Below, in pieces: positions 1 to 9,960 of a stretch of 64,000 bases of DNA; positions within the stretch are counted from its first letter, which is position 1; each line of letters starts with the position of its first letter. The notes beneath the pieces are model-generated. The model did not search any database, was not told the DNA's origin, and saw nothing but the letters and a program-made list of their open reading frames with translations. Both the position numbers and the translations under genes were made by a program. The DNA lies in assembly GCA_024220505.1 (NCBI GenBank), contig JAKZZE010000016.1, forward strand, positions 1,054,001 through 1,118,000, read 5' to 3'. Source of the DNA: Rhizopus arrhizus. Its lineage: Eukaryota > Mucoromycota > Mucoromycetes > Mucorales > Rhizopodaceae.

Positions 1-590
1 GAATCACCCGTTAGTGCACCAAGACGCGCGTTCAGATCACCACAGATGATCGTATCGTCTGTCAAGGGCAACGAAACCAACACAGAAGAGACCTCGTCGT
101 TGGACAAGGAAGGGGGCAAATACAGGCAGATGAGACGCAAGGAGCGACCCAACCGCAGACCCAGAGCATACTTGGTATGAACCGGGAACTGTACCACAGC
201 CATCGGACACCGAGGAGACACCAGGGCAGAGACACCTTGAGAGCCACGATAGCTGTTGATCACAGGAGAGCCATACAGGTTGAACTGGGTCCAAGAAGTA
301 CGGATCCTGTGAGGCGGAAGCAACCAGGTTTCAGTGATAAACACCAGAGAGAACGACTGGCAGTGACGGAGGAGATCCTCGGCTGTGGATTCTTGAAGCC
401 CATTGGCATTCCACAAGCCGATTGTGAGCGGAATAGAAGAAGTTGATGACGATGACGAAGGAGAGGATGGACCATGGGAGCCATGAAAACCAGAGGAAAC
501 CAAAGGAGAGGAAGGAGTTGACAGATCTGGGACCATACCAGATGTAGAGACCAAGGATGCACTATAATGACAAGTATTACTACTCATCAT
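1..590 (-). CDS. LINE ORF2 N-terminal part (endonuclease), cut by window edge
   Basis: Reading frame open from the ATG at 590 to the left edge, about 196 codons. After a Ser/Pro-rich leader it has the start of an apurinic/exonuclease-phosphatase (EEP) fold: a W-N-A-N-G-L motif, then I-T-E-T-W-L with the metal-binding Glu, then G-D-L-N-A-R at the edge. In LINE retrotransposons this domain nicks target DNA to prime reverse transcription. The frame matches the complete endonuclease domain of LINE-2 (44006-45043) almost residue for residue. The start codon shares one base with the stop of the upstream ORF1 (TAATG). The reverse transcriptase, if present, lies outside the window. Confidence 0.85.
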   Translation of the reverse strand, partial: MMSSNTCHYSASLVSTSGMVPDLSTPSSPLVSSGFHGSHGPSSPSSSSSTSSIPLTIGLWNANGLQESTAEDLLRHCQSFSLVFITETWLLPPHRIRTSWTQFNLYGSPVINSYRGSQGVSALVSPRCPMAVVQFPVHTKYALGLRLGRSLRLICLYLPPSLSNDEVSSVLVSLPLTDDTIICGDLNARLGALTGD

Positions 591-1576
591 TATAATGATC
601 CAAAGCTAGAGCGAGAGGCAGGACGGTGATGCTCATAGTCATCAAGAGCCATATCTTCAGCCATGTCATCGTAGTGGCGGACAGTCTTGGGTCTATCTTC
701 CTTAGCAGACAGAACTTCGGATACTGTCTCATCAGAGACAAGGGCTTGCGCCAACAGGTAGCGAGAGACAGAGACAGCAACAGGATAGCGCAAGCGCTCT
801 AAAGCCTTACGGGAACGATCGTCGTTGATGAGCGAGATGGCATGGCTACGCTCCTCAGCAGAAACAGAATCAAACTTGGGATCGGTAAGGTTGTCAGGAT
901 CAAGTGGATCGAAGGTGTCCAAGGTAGGGATCTTGGCCTTTTCCAACAAGGAGAGAAGAGCAGGCTTGTACTGCAGATGTACTAGCAGACCGACAACAGA
1001 GTGAGCAGGATAGCACACATCCAAGATGCGCCAGCTATCCACACCAAGACGAGAGAGACGACGACGAGCTTCGGTGTAGGTCATCCTACGAGAGCGAGGT
1101 ATGTAGACATACTCAAAGCCTTGTTCACCAGACACAGGCTGGAAACCACGAGCAGCGGCAGCACGACGACGGAGTTTGTTCTTTGCAGAACGAGAAACAA
1201 CAGTGGCCCAAGAAGAGGCAGCAGTACCCAAGGAGGGCGAAGGAACGGACGCTTTAGCACCAGTAGGAGCAGCAGGAGAAGAGACGGCGGCAGTTGAACT
1301 TGGGGTGCTTGTAGGGACCCCGGCAGATTGTGCGGCCAGTTGGGCCCGCAAGGAAGCAATCTCATTGGCTTGAGACTGATTTGTTTCGGCAAGGCGAGCG
1401 TTCTCACCTCGCAAAGTTTCGAGCTCTAGCTTGAGCTGCTCTAAGGCAGAGAGACGAGCAGTGACAGCTTCTAGTGCGTGACTGAGACTTTGGACTGTGA
1501 CTTCGTGGTCGGACGAACTGGGTCCAGCGGCGGCATTCAGGATTTTAGATCCTCTAGTATTTCTTGTTGAAGACAT
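590..1576 (-). CDS. LINE ORF1 protein (coiled-coil, RNA-binding type)
   Basis: 328 codons from the ATG at 1576; an upstream in-frame TTG is less likely as a start. Residues about 20-75 form a heptad-rich coiled coil, followed by an Ala/Ser/Thr/Pro linker and a conserved C-terminal half that begins near the motif G-F-E-Y-V-Y-I-P-R-S and includes S-W-R-I-L-D-V. The same domain recurs in LINE-2 (45043-46029) and, more diverged, in the LINE-3 relic (34228-35326). By analogy with other LINE ORF1 proteins it probably coats the element RNA; no zinc knuckle is visible. It is intact and overlaps ORF2 by one base. Confidence 0.8.
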   Translation of the reverse strand: MSSTRNTRGSKILNAAAGPSSSDHEVTVQSLSHALEAVTARLSALEQLKLELETLRGENARLAETNQSQANEIASLRAQLAAQSAGVPTSTPSSTAAVSSPAAPTGAKASVPSPSLGTAASSWATVVSRSAKNKLRRRAAAARGFQPVSGEQGFEYVYIPRSRRMTYTEARRRLSRLGVDSWRILDVCYPAHSVVGLLVHLQYKPALLSLLEKAKIPTLDTFDPLDPDNLTDPKFDSVSAEERSHAISLINDDRSRKALERLRYPVAVSVSRYLLAQALVSDETVSEVLSAKEDRPKTVRHYDDMAEDMALDDYEHHRPASRSSFGSL

Positions 1577-1771
1577 TTGGATGCAAACTTTGAGCAACGA
1601 TTAAGCAACAAGTAATGTAGATATCAAAATAAGAGTTGGACCAAATAAAAGTATAGATCAAAAGGAGTCGATTGATGTAAAAATTGTTGATGGATGGATA
1701 GATTTGACAGAGATATCGGCTTTCCAAAAAAGAGTCAAGTTTACCTTTTTAACCAAAAGCGAAAGAAAAGT

Positions 1772-1843
1772 TCTTCGGTAGTATAGTGGTGAGTATCCCC
1801 GCCTGTCACGCGGGAGACCGGGGTTCAATTCCCCGCCGGAGAG
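1772..1843 (+). tRNA. tRNA-Asp (anticodon GTC)
   Basis: 72-nt cloverleaf: acceptor arms TCTTCGG (1772-1778) and CCGGAGA (1836-1842) pair with one wobble, discriminator G at 1843. The anticodon stem CCCGC/GCGGG encloses loop CTGTCAC with anticodon GTC. The T arm GGGGTTCAATTCCCC is perfect, and box A and box B are intact. No intron. The 5' end of LINE-1 faces its 5' flank. Confidence 0.95.
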
Positions 1844-2402
1844 TAATCCCCACGATCGTGGTAAATCATTACATCTTTTGATTCTACTTTTGGTATGTTT
1901 GTCATGCTAATGTAACACTGTGACGAAAATAGAAATTTTTTCAATCAAACTGTACCACTTGACGAAGAAAGTTCGGACCTGTGTAGCTATGATTATGAAG
2001 ACATGAACTCCGAAACTTCCTCCAAGCTTTAATTTTTGACGTTTTGTAAATCACTTTACAAATTGTCATTATTTTTCCTATTTGACAAATTTTTAACCAT
2101 TTGATATATTTTTTACTTTTTGATATTTTTTTAACCTTTTGATATTTTTTTAACCTTTTGATATTTTTTTAACCTTTTGATATTTTTTTAACCTTTTGAT
2201 ATTTTTACATTTTGTAAAAATTGAACTTTATATTTTTGCCTATAAAAAGCCTAGCTTTTTATTCTTTTGATTTCACTTCACTTATCTTGACTTACTTTTC
2301 TTGACTTTACTTCTCTTAACAATATAAATATATTTTATCAATAAACCAAGTATCTTTATCCCTGAATCTTTTGGTATAACACTCTTAAAACACAAGCAAG
2401 AC
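1844..2402. repeat. LTR remnant interrupted by Ty3-A, with AT-rich tandem repeat
   Basis: No gene. From about 1918 the sequence TGTGACGAAAATAG starts a block that also occurs inverted around 27145-27192, so it is probably the start of an old LTR. Positions about 2087-2212 are a tandem array of an 18-bp unit (tttttaaccttttgatat). The block is cut at 2402 by Ty3-A; AAGAC at 2398-2402 is the left target duplication. Confidence 0.55.
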
Positions 2403-2798
2403 TGTGGTATTTACACATATAATAAAGTAATACTGTAAATTACTACGAACAATGATCATCCAAATTAGGAATATCGGACATTGTATTATGCCACGTCAAA
2501 TAAAATCATATCCCGATCCACTCCAGAATATTCTAACGAGTTCCTGAATCAGGATTAATAATTACTTCTTGATAAAAGATGTTAAACAATACCAATCATA
2601 TAATTAACGCATCGTCTAATATCGATTAATAATCAATAATCATGTACTGTGAATACTATTATTTAGCCGTGGATAGAAAAGTATAAATACCCTCATATTT
2701 TTAACTTGAATAAAGGACAATCTACTTTGAGTCTCACTTATTTTTATATTTGTTGATTGACTTAGTGCTTTTTTATATTATAAACCCTAAATATCACA
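2403..2798 (+). repeat. Ty3-A 5' LTR
   Basis: 396 bp. A TATA-like TATAAATA lies at 2682-2689. No TGG-type primer-binding site follows directly; the next bases are a T run and AAGTGAATAC. Confidence 0.93.
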
Positions 2799-2840
2799 TT
2801 TTTTTAAGTGAATACACTACGCTATTGTTCTAAAATCAAG

Positions 2841-5800
2841 ATGTCTGCTACTGGTAACTCTACTCCTGCTACTCCCAATGCTTCTGCTCCCATTGACTAC
2901 GCCATGGAACTGATCAACTCTCCTGAGCAAGCTGCTGATGCCGTCTTAAAGGAAACAGAAGATTACACTAGCTCTTTAAATGAGTTATCTATAAATGAAG
3001 ATAACCGAGCCAATTCCTCTTCTTCTGAAGACAACTTATTGGAAATGAAAAATGCTAAAAGAATGGCATATGACCTTCTTGAACGAGTTCGAGTGGAACT
3101 CACTCGTATGTATGCAAATCCTCAGGCTTCTATGGAGGAAATTAACAAAGGAAGAGAGGTAGTTCAACAGGCTAAATACCGATATAACGGCATAGTTGAA
3201 TTATACAATGAATGCAAGAAAAATAGGATGCATAAGCCTATATTATCTCACGCTGGGAACTCTAGATCTGCTTTCAATAAGGAACATGCGTCACAAGACG
3301 AGTGGTCAAGTTTCAATAACAGCAAGATCAGCCGCTCTGAGCTTCCCATTCTTCATCTTTCGGTGGACAAGAAGGATTCTGACCCTGCTGACTGGAAATA
3401 TTTCAACACAGTAGAAATATTTTTCAAGACATTTGAGCGCATTTTCAGGATCAATCAAGTCAATATCTTGGTCCACTGGCGTGACTACATGGCTTTATCC
3501 ATTGGTGAAGCCAATTTAGATTGGTACCAAGAGACAATCGAATCACACAGCCCTTCGTACTCTTGGGAAGAAGCCAAGGACATAATACGCAAGCACTTTG
3601 AAAACCCTGCTAAGGCAATTGAAATGTTTGGACGCCTACTTTCATCCAAGCAAAGAAACAATGAAACGGTGTCTGACTTCACTGCTCGCTTCAACCGCCT
3701 TGCTCAAACCGCCCAATGCACGGATTCAAACATGCTTGCACGTATATACATCAACTCTCTTCATGATGATTTAAACCTTCATATAAGAACGGTACTGTCA
3801 TCCAACTATGGTGCTACTTTCCTGCAAGACATAAACTCAATTCGGGAAGTGGAAAAACTTGCTTCTGGTCTGGAAGTACACAAGCATCAACCTCATGTTG
3901 CTTCCGCCCCATACAAGAGCTCTAAAAGTGAACGCCATGGTTTCAAGGCTGCAAAAAGAGGTCATTCTGAGTCCTCAAATGGTGACTTTATAAAGAAACA
4001 AAAGAGTTCTAATGGTCACTTCACCTCTTCAAGTTCTTCTGACTCCTCCAATCCCAAAAAGTGTCTATATTGTAAAGATACATGGTTCAAGGGACATAAG
4101 TGCATGGAATTCTTTGCTCAAAAGAATAAAAGCACAATAAGAAAGATAGAAAAACGAAAAAAAGAAGTTAAAAAATTTGATCACCCCTCTACTAAGGCAT
4201 GGAATGAATTTGCCAAGAGACAATCAAATAACAAGAAATCTAGTACTGATGATGAACTAGAGGATAAAATGCAACTTGGTAAGTGCATAAGAGCAATAAA
4301 ACAAGAAAAAAATGACTTGTTGACTCACAATTCCTTTTCTTTATATACTCCTATTATCATCCAGACGAATAGAGCACTTGGTTTGATTGACACTGGTGCA
4401 GAAATATCAGTTATAAATAGAAAATTTATTGAAATAAATAAAGTTAAATTCTATCATAAAACTGGTCTTATTAATTTAGCTGGAAAAGACAATGTTGTAA
4501 AAAGAATTGGTATTACTGAACCACTTGAATTAAAGTATAATGGAAAAACATTCCATCATTCATTTGAGATTATGGATTTTAACGAAGATGACAAAAGTGA
4601 TGTCATTCTTGGACTTGATATCTTAAGTCATTTGGGTATTGCTCTCACTGGAGTCGCTCATAATTGGGATGATAATGAAGTCATCTTTGATGATTCAATT
4701 GATGACACTGTTAAACCCAACAACTCTCCTGCTGGCACTGAGCATGAACGAACCCAGTTCATAGAAAAAATTCAGCCTTTACTTACTGAAAATATGAACA
4801 TACCCAAAGATGCATTCTGCACAGTACCTGAATCCATAATCCACTTACCCACGGAAAAAGGAAAAATTGTAAATCATAAGCAATATCCCATAGCGTATAA
4901 ATTGAAACCTGTCTTGGATGAAGCCATCAATAAATGGTTGGACAATGGTACCATCACAAAAGCTCCTGTAAATACAGCCTGGAATTCTCCATTAACTTTA
5001 GCTGATAAAAAGGATGCAAATGGAAATAAAACTGGAAAAAGACCATGTTTAGATCCTCGACATATAAATGCTCTATTACCAGATGATAAATTTCCTATAC
5101 CTCTCATAACGGATATTTTTCATGAATTATCTGGATCCTCAATCTTCACTACTTTGGATTTAACTGCTGCGTTTCATCGTTTTAAAATTCATGATGAAGA
5201 CCAACCTAAAACCGCATTTACATATAACGGTCAGCAGTATATGTTTGTTGGTGCTCCTTTTGGGATAAAATTCCTATCAAACGTATTCCAAAGAGTGATG
5301 ACGCAGATATTTAAAGACATGCCCTTTGTACGAACTTTCATTGACGATATCGTTATAATGTCGAAAAATATGGAAGAGCATGCTGTACATGTAAAAGCTG
5401 CCATAGAAGCGCTTACCAGGGTGAATCTCGTTCTCAACGTTGATAAATGTCATTTTGCACAAAACTGTGTTTATTTACTAGGTTTTTGTATTTCTGCTAA
5501 AGGATCTTCGTTAGAGACTCGTAAGCTAACAAATATTGAGGAATGGCCTAAACCTACATGTGGCACTGATGTTCAGCGATTCCTAGGTGTTGTAAACTAT
5601 TTTCGCGAACACATTCCTAAAGCAGCCATGTTAACTGCTCCTTTAGATCATCTTCGTAACAGCAAAATAATAATTGAAAAGGATTGGACACCATTGCATC
5701 AAACTCATTTTGAGGCAATAAAGAAAGTTTTACTTTCTAATGTGGTATTAAGTCAACCTGATCTCCAACAGCCATTCTTTGTTGCAACTGATGCTTCAAA

Positions 5801-7844
5801 TTACGGTATTGGTGCTGTGCTATATCAAGAACAAGTGGAGTTGACATCTAATGTTGATTCTACAGATGTAGCTAAAAACGATAATGTTTTAAAGAACAAA
5901 GGAAAGAAAAAGACCACGATAAAATATATTGGTTTCATGGCACGTTCTCTTTCCAAGTCCGAGAGAAATTATAGTACCACGAAGAGAGAACTTTTAGCAA
6001 TCGTATTTGCACTCAAAAAGTTTCATAAATTTTTATGGGGTAATCCTTTTACACTTTATACGGATCATAAAGCTCTGACTTATCTTCATACACAAAAATA
6101 TGCAAATACCATGATGATGAATTGGTTTGATACCATTCTCGATTACCAATTTAAGGTAATTCATCTTCCTGGTATGGATAACATATTACCTGACCATTTA
6201 TCTCGCCTTTTCCCTACGGATCAAATGCTGAGGGGGAGTGAACAGGATACTAGAGCTAAAAATGGCATTATACATACAGCAATAAGAGCTATAAGATCAA
6301 ATAATCGTAAAAAATTCACAGTAAAAAAACCTGCACAACATAAGCAGTGTGACTATATGACTCCTCCTGAAAATGAAAGGAAGCAACTGATGTTAAGGGC
6401 TCACCTAATGGGTCACTTTGGTGCTGAAAATATAGTAAAAGTATTACATAATGACGGATTGCACTGGAAAAACATGATAGTCGACGCAGTCGAACTTGTT
6501 AAATCATGTGTTGCTTGTCAAAAGCATAATATAACCAGAAAAGGGTATCATCCTCTAAGACCAGTATACTCATATCTACCTGGTGATCACTGGTCAATGG
6601 ATTTAGCTGAATTACCCACAACTCCGAATGACAATAAATACTTATTAGTGCTATTAGACATATGCACACGATTCTGTATTCTAAGGTGTTTACCAAATAA
6701 GAAAGCCAAAACTATTGCTGGAACTCTTGTTCAAGTTTTTAGTGACTTTGGTTACCCACGTATTTTACAATCAGACAACGGAACCGAATTTAAAAATGTC
6801 ACAATGAAACTGTTAACTGAAAGTACAGGCATAGATCACAGACTTATCTCACCTTATCATCCGCAAGCAAATGGCAGTGCGGAAAGATGGGTTAAGACTG
6901 CTAAGATTGCTATTGCTAAATCAGTACAAGGAACAGGACAAGACTGGGACTTTTATGTACCTAGTGTACAGTTATTTATAAATAACAAAGTATCTAAAAG
7001 ACTCAACACTCCACCTTTTTCTTTGATGTTTGCGAGAAAAATGAACGGATTCGAAGATTACCGAAAAAAGGATCCAAAGAAAGCCGTACCGCTCTCATAC
7101 GAAGAATTGTTGGAAAGAATTGATCATATGAATCAAGTAGTCTTCCCAGCCATTAAAGATAAAACTGACAAGTATGTTGAAAACATGAAAAAGCAGTTTG
7201 AAAAGCATAACACAATAGTTGATGACTTCAAAGAAGGAAGTCATGTCATGGCTAAAGTTCCTACTATGACTGGTTCATTAAATCCTGTATATGATGGCCC
7301 ATACACAGTGATTCGTAAAACCAGAGGTGGATCCTACGTGCTCCAGGACGAAATGGGATTACTAATGTCTCGAGACTATACTCCTTCCGAATTAAAACCA
7401 ATTGATCTGCATAATATAAACGAGGACAATGAAGAGGTTTATGAAATCGAAGGAATCGTAGATCACAGAGGCAGCGGTAATAACAGAGAGTTCAAAGTAC
7501 GTTGGAAAGGGTATAGTAAGGATGAAGATTCATGGCTTACGCCTGATAAAATCACTCATACCTCTACCATTGAGAACTATATGAAAAGAATGGGATTACA
7601 TCCACAAAATAAATTCAAGAAAGGTTTCATAAAAAATAAGCCTTTAATACATAAACACAATAATGAAAAGGGAATTTTACATAAAGCTACAGAATCACTT
7701 AAATCACTCTATGATAAAGACACCAAAGTTAATCAGGATGATAAATATAAATTATCTAAAGACATAGACAAGACCCATAATAAAACTAAAAGAAAAGCCA
7801 CAGATATTAACGACTTAAGACGAAGCAAAAGAAATCGTACATAA
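2841..7844 (+). CDS. Ty3-A Gag-Pol polyprotein with chromodomain
   Basis: 1667 residues from the ATG at 2841 (an upstream in-frame GTG is not needed). In order: capsid-like gag; a degenerate zinc knuckle C-x2-C-x7-H-x-C near nt 4063; aspartic protease D-T-G near residue 516; reverse transcriptase with active site F-I-D-D near residue 834; RNase H (T-D-A-S) near 983; integrase with the H/H/C/C zinc module near 1187 and catalytic D, D, E near 1253, 1311 and 1347 (about 35 residues between the last two); and a C-terminal chromodomain at about 1532-1583 (V-R-W-K-G-Y). Chromodomains direct integration of chromoviruses to marked chromatin. The single-frame layout resembles the Tf1/sushi branch. No stop or frameshift is seen. 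Confidence 0.93.
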   Translation: MSATGNSTPATPNASAPIDYAMELINSPEQAADAVLKETEDYTSSLNELSINEDNRANSSSSEDNLLEMKNAKRMAYDLLERVRVELTRMYANPQASMEEINKGREVVQQAKYRYNGIVELYNECKKNRMHKPILSHAGNSRSAFNKEHASQDEWSSFNNSKISRSELPILHLSVDKKDSDPADWKYFNTVEIFFKTFERIFRINQVNILVHWRDYMALSIGEANLDWYQETIESHSPSYSWEEAKDIIRKHFENPAKAIEMFGRLLSSKQRNNETVSDFTARFNRLAQTAQCTDSNMLARIYINSLHDDLNLHIRTVLSSNYGATFLQDINSIREVEKLASGLEVHKHQPHVASAPYKSSKSERHGFKAAKRGHSESSNGDFIKKQKSSNGHFTSSSSSDSSNPKKCLYCKDTWFKGHKCMEFFAQKNKSTIRKIEKRKKEVKKFDHPSTKAWNEFAKRQSNNKKSSTDDELEDKMQLGKCIRAIKQEKNDLLTHNSFSLYTPIIIQTNRALGLIDTGAEISVINRKFIEINKVKFYHKTGLINLAGKDNVVKRIGITEPLELKYNGKTFHHSFEIMDFNEDDKSDVILGLDILSHLGIALTGVAHNWDDNEVIFDDSIDDTVKPNNSPAGTEHERTQFIEKIQPLLTENMNIPKDAFCTVPESIIHLPTEKGKIVNHKQYPIAYKLKPVLDEAINKWLDNGTITKAPVNTAWNSPLTLADKKDANGNKTGKRPCLDPRHINALLPDDKFPIPLITDIFHELSGSSIFTTLDLTAAFHRFKIHDEDQPKTAFTYNGQQYMFVGAPFGIKFLSNVFQRVMTQIFKDMPFVRTFIDDIVIMSKNMEEHAVHVKAAIEALTRVNLVLNVDKCHFAQNCVYLLGFCISAKGSSLETRKLTNIEEWPKPTCGTDVQRFLGVVNYFREHIPKAAMLTAPLDHLRNSKIIIEKDWTPLHQTHFEAIKKVLLSNVVLSQPDLQQPFFVATDASNYGIGAVLYQEQVELTSNVDSTDVAKNDNVLKNKGKKKTTIKYIGFMARSLSKSERNYSTTKRELLAIVFALKKFHKFLWGNPFTLYTDHKALTYLHTQKYANTMMMNWFDTILDYQFKVIHLPGMDNILPDHLSRLFPTDQMLRGSEQDTRAKNGIIHTAIRAIRSNNRKKFTVKKPAQHKQCDYMTPPENERKQLMLRAHLMGHFGAENIVKVLHNDGLHWKNMIVDAVELVKSCVACQKHNITRKGYHPLRPVYSYLPGDHWSMDLAELPTTPNDNKYLLVLLDICTRFCILRCLPNKKAKTIAGTLVQVFSDFGYPRILQSDNGTEFKNVTMKLLTESTGIDHRLISPYHPQANGSAERWVKTAKIAIAKSVQGTGQDWDFYVPSVQLFINNKVSKRLNTPPFSLMFARKMNGFEDYRKKDPKKAVPLSYEELLERIDHMNQVVFPAIKDKTDKYVENMKKQFEKHNTIVDDFKEGSHVMAKVPTMTGSLNPVYDGPYTVIRKTRGGSYVLQDEMGLLMSRDYTPSELKPIDLHNINEDNEEVYEIEGIVDHRGSGNNREFKVRWKGYSKDEDSWLTPDKITHTSTIENYMKRMGLHPQNKFKKGFIKNKPLIHKHNNEKGILHKATESLKSLYDKDTKVNQDDKYKLSKDIDKTHNKTKRKATDINDLRRSKRNRT

Positions 7845-7876
7845 ATAAACGATTGTCCCAATCTGGCAGGGAGGGA

Positions 7877-8272
7877 TGTGGTATTTACACATATAATAAA
7901 GTAATACTGTAAATTACTACGAACAATGATCATCCAAATTAGGAATATCGGACATTGTATTATGCCACGTCAAATAAAATCATATCCCGATCCACTCCAG
8001 AATATTCTAACGAGTTCCTGAATCAGGATTAATAATTACTTCTTGATAAAAGATGTTAAACAATACCAATCATATAATTAACGCATCGTCTAATATCGAT
8101 TAATAATCAATAATCATGTACTGTGAATACTATTATTTAGCCGTGGATAGAAAAGTATAAATACCCTCATATTTTTAACTTGAATAAAGGACAATCTACT
8201 TTGAGTCTCACTTATTTTTATATTTGTTGATTGACTTAGTGCTTTTTTATATTATAAACCCTAAATATCACA
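7877..8272 (+). repeat. Ty3-A 3' LTR
   Basis: 396 bp, no difference from the 5' LTR seen by eye; followed by target duplication AAGAC. Confidence 0.93.
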
Positions 8273-8277
8273 AAGAC

Positions 8278-8637
8278 AAGTCCCTTGAAGCCAATTATCT
8301 TCATTGTAAAACCTTTTAATACTCTTATCAAGTTACCTGAATATAAAACAAGTCTGATCAACTTAACAAGATCTGGTGGTCACTTACAAGCGAACCTAAT
8401 ATCAATACTCTACCCAACTCTTATTTTTCTATCCATTTTCATCAACTTTACTCTATTTCAAAACCATTAACTCTTACAAGCCATTGAAGCAACAACACTA
8501 AAATTACACCTGAACTAAGTTCATGTCCTCAATATTTTTGATAAACTCAATGAAATTGAATAACTCAACTAAATTCACAATTCAAAGGAAAACACAAAAA
8601 TCTAAAAACATCACAAAATCAAGAAAACCAAAAACAT
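8278..8637 (+). repeat. LTR remnant with conserved 16-bp core
   Basis: Continuation of the repeat split by Ty3-A. It carries AGATCTGGTGGTCACT at 8369-8384. From about 8523 the sequence is repeated inverted up to about 17009. No coding potential seen. Confidence 0.55.
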
Positions 8638-9117
8638 TGTAACGAAAATGGTAATAAGGATACACAGAGATTAGCCGAGTCAAGTCAGAAAGATAAAAAA
8701 AATTAAAAATATAAAAAATGTTAAAAAGATAAAAAAAGTTGAAAATATAAAAAAAGTCAAAAAATAAGAAAAGCTAAAAAGAAAACAAAAAAATATTATT
8801 CGTATATATATATACCATCTTTTTGTGAAGAAATTGTCAGTCAGTTTAAATAAATCATATATTTTTACTCAATAATTAACAAACTTTAACAAGAAAGTCC
8901 CTGTTCACTACAACTTTTTACTCTACTTTAACTTTTATCAAGAAACATCGTATTGATCTTACACATAAGATCTGGTGGTCACTACTTAACAAGCATCCGC
9001 TTAAATTCTATATTAAACAACAACTTACAAGGCAATCTTAACCTTACAATCAAGCTTTACAAGCAAACTTTACTCAAATTAACTCACTCACTACAAGCCA
9101 ATCTATATAAAATAACA
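8638..9117 (+). repeat. Solo LTR S1, 480 bp
   Basis: Starts TGTAACG and ends AATAACA, flanked by ACAT (8634-8637 and 9118-9121). The inverted copy at 16890-16910 reads straight through this point with a single ACAT and so represents the empty site. Contains a short TATA-like AT run near 8805 and the core AGATCTGGTGGTCACT at 8968-8983, preceded by the hairpin GATCTTA-(4)-TAAGATC. A related inverted copy lies at about 27718-28171. Confidence 0.75.
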
Positions 9118-9491
9118 ACATAAATATCAACAATTTATCAAGAATTATTATTATTATTATTATCTTACCTTATCCAAATAAATCTCCTTTGAATCAAAAT
9201 ATTTCTTTTATTTTATAAATAGGAAGAATCAATAATCCCTTGAATCATATACTTCATTGTAATCTCTTTTTTATTTTATCTTTTATCTTTCATCTTTTTA
9301 TTTTACTTTTATTCAATTCAGACTGATCTACTTAACAAGATCTGGTGGTCACTCTACTCAAGCGAACTTACAACTCAAATTATCTGCTCTTTTTGGATAT
9401 TACTTTGTCCGATACCTTATTCAATTATCAAAACTTTGTCTCAAAAACTTATATCAAACCTACTTAAACCCGAAAGCCTAACAATCTCACA
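9118..9491. repeat. Left arm of a large broken inverted repeat
   Basis: Nearly the exact reverse complement of 16531-16900; with 8523-8637 it makes up the mirror of 16531-17009. Includes the core motif at 9338-9353 and an (ATT)n run near 9147-9165. The segment is LTR-like, with no gene. Confidence 0.75.
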
Positions 9492-9637
9492 ACACAATGC
9501 AGCATTTGACTTTTCGGATGGTTGTAACTTTGCTGCCGTCGGACTTTAAAATTTTCAATTTCCTTATTAGGAAATCCCCATTTTTAGGCATTTAGCTGTA
9601 ATAACCCGTAAAATATAATTGTATTATGCATGTTATT

Positions 9638-9704
9638 GTCCAGATTGGTTAGGGCGTCAGTTTCCTAAGCAAGAGGTCACCGGTTCGAAACGTGCGGTGC
9701 ATCC
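9638..9704 (+). other. tRNA-like sequence inside left Merlin-1 inverted repeat
   Basis: Contains an A-box-like TTGGTTAGGGCG, an anticodon-loop-like TTCCTAA (CCT if read as a tRNA), a B-box-like GGTTCGAAAC, and a long T run from 9705. The acceptor arms do not pair, so it is not a functional tRNA, but the arrangement resembles a polymerase III unit pointing into the element. Confidence 0.5.
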
Positions 9705-9960
9705 TTTTTTTTTTTTTTTTAGGAAGTTGCAATTGCAGTTTTATAGCTGTGATTCGTTTTTTTAAATTAACGCTTTTATGTATCGTTTTATTTTGTATTT
9801 ATATTGTAAACACACAAAAACGAATACCATTACAATTTTTTTTTTAAATTGATTATCTTAACACTTTGGCTATTTTTTTACATAAAGTATTAATAATACT
9901 TGCTTCAAATAATATTAACATTTTAACAAAGATTTTTACTTTTATTTTCTATTATAATTA

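Larger units (their letters stand above)
1..1765 (-). mobile_element. LINE-1 non-LTR retrotransposon, 5' half
   Basis: Contains ORF1 and the start of ORF2 on the minus strand. Similarity to LINE-2 continues upstream of ORF1 to about 1765, that is to within 6 bp of the tRNA-Asp gene, so the true 5' end of the element lies somewhere between 1600 and 1765. The 3' end is outside the window. Confidence 0.8.
2403..8272 (+). mobile_element. Ty3-A: full-length chromodomain Ty3 retrotransposon
   Basis: 5870 bp, bounded by two 396-bp LTRs that look identical and begin TGTG and end CACA. It is flanked by the 5-bp target duplication AAGAC (2398-2402 and 8273-8277). One uninterrupted gag-pol frame. A polypurine tract (gggaggga) precedes the 3' LTR. 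Identical LTRs and an open frame suggest a recent and possibly active insertion. Confidence 0.95.

Noticed and set aside
9638..9704. Functional tRNA-Arg gene
   Set aside because: Acceptor arms do not pair and the anticodon stem is poor; only promoter-like boxes remain.
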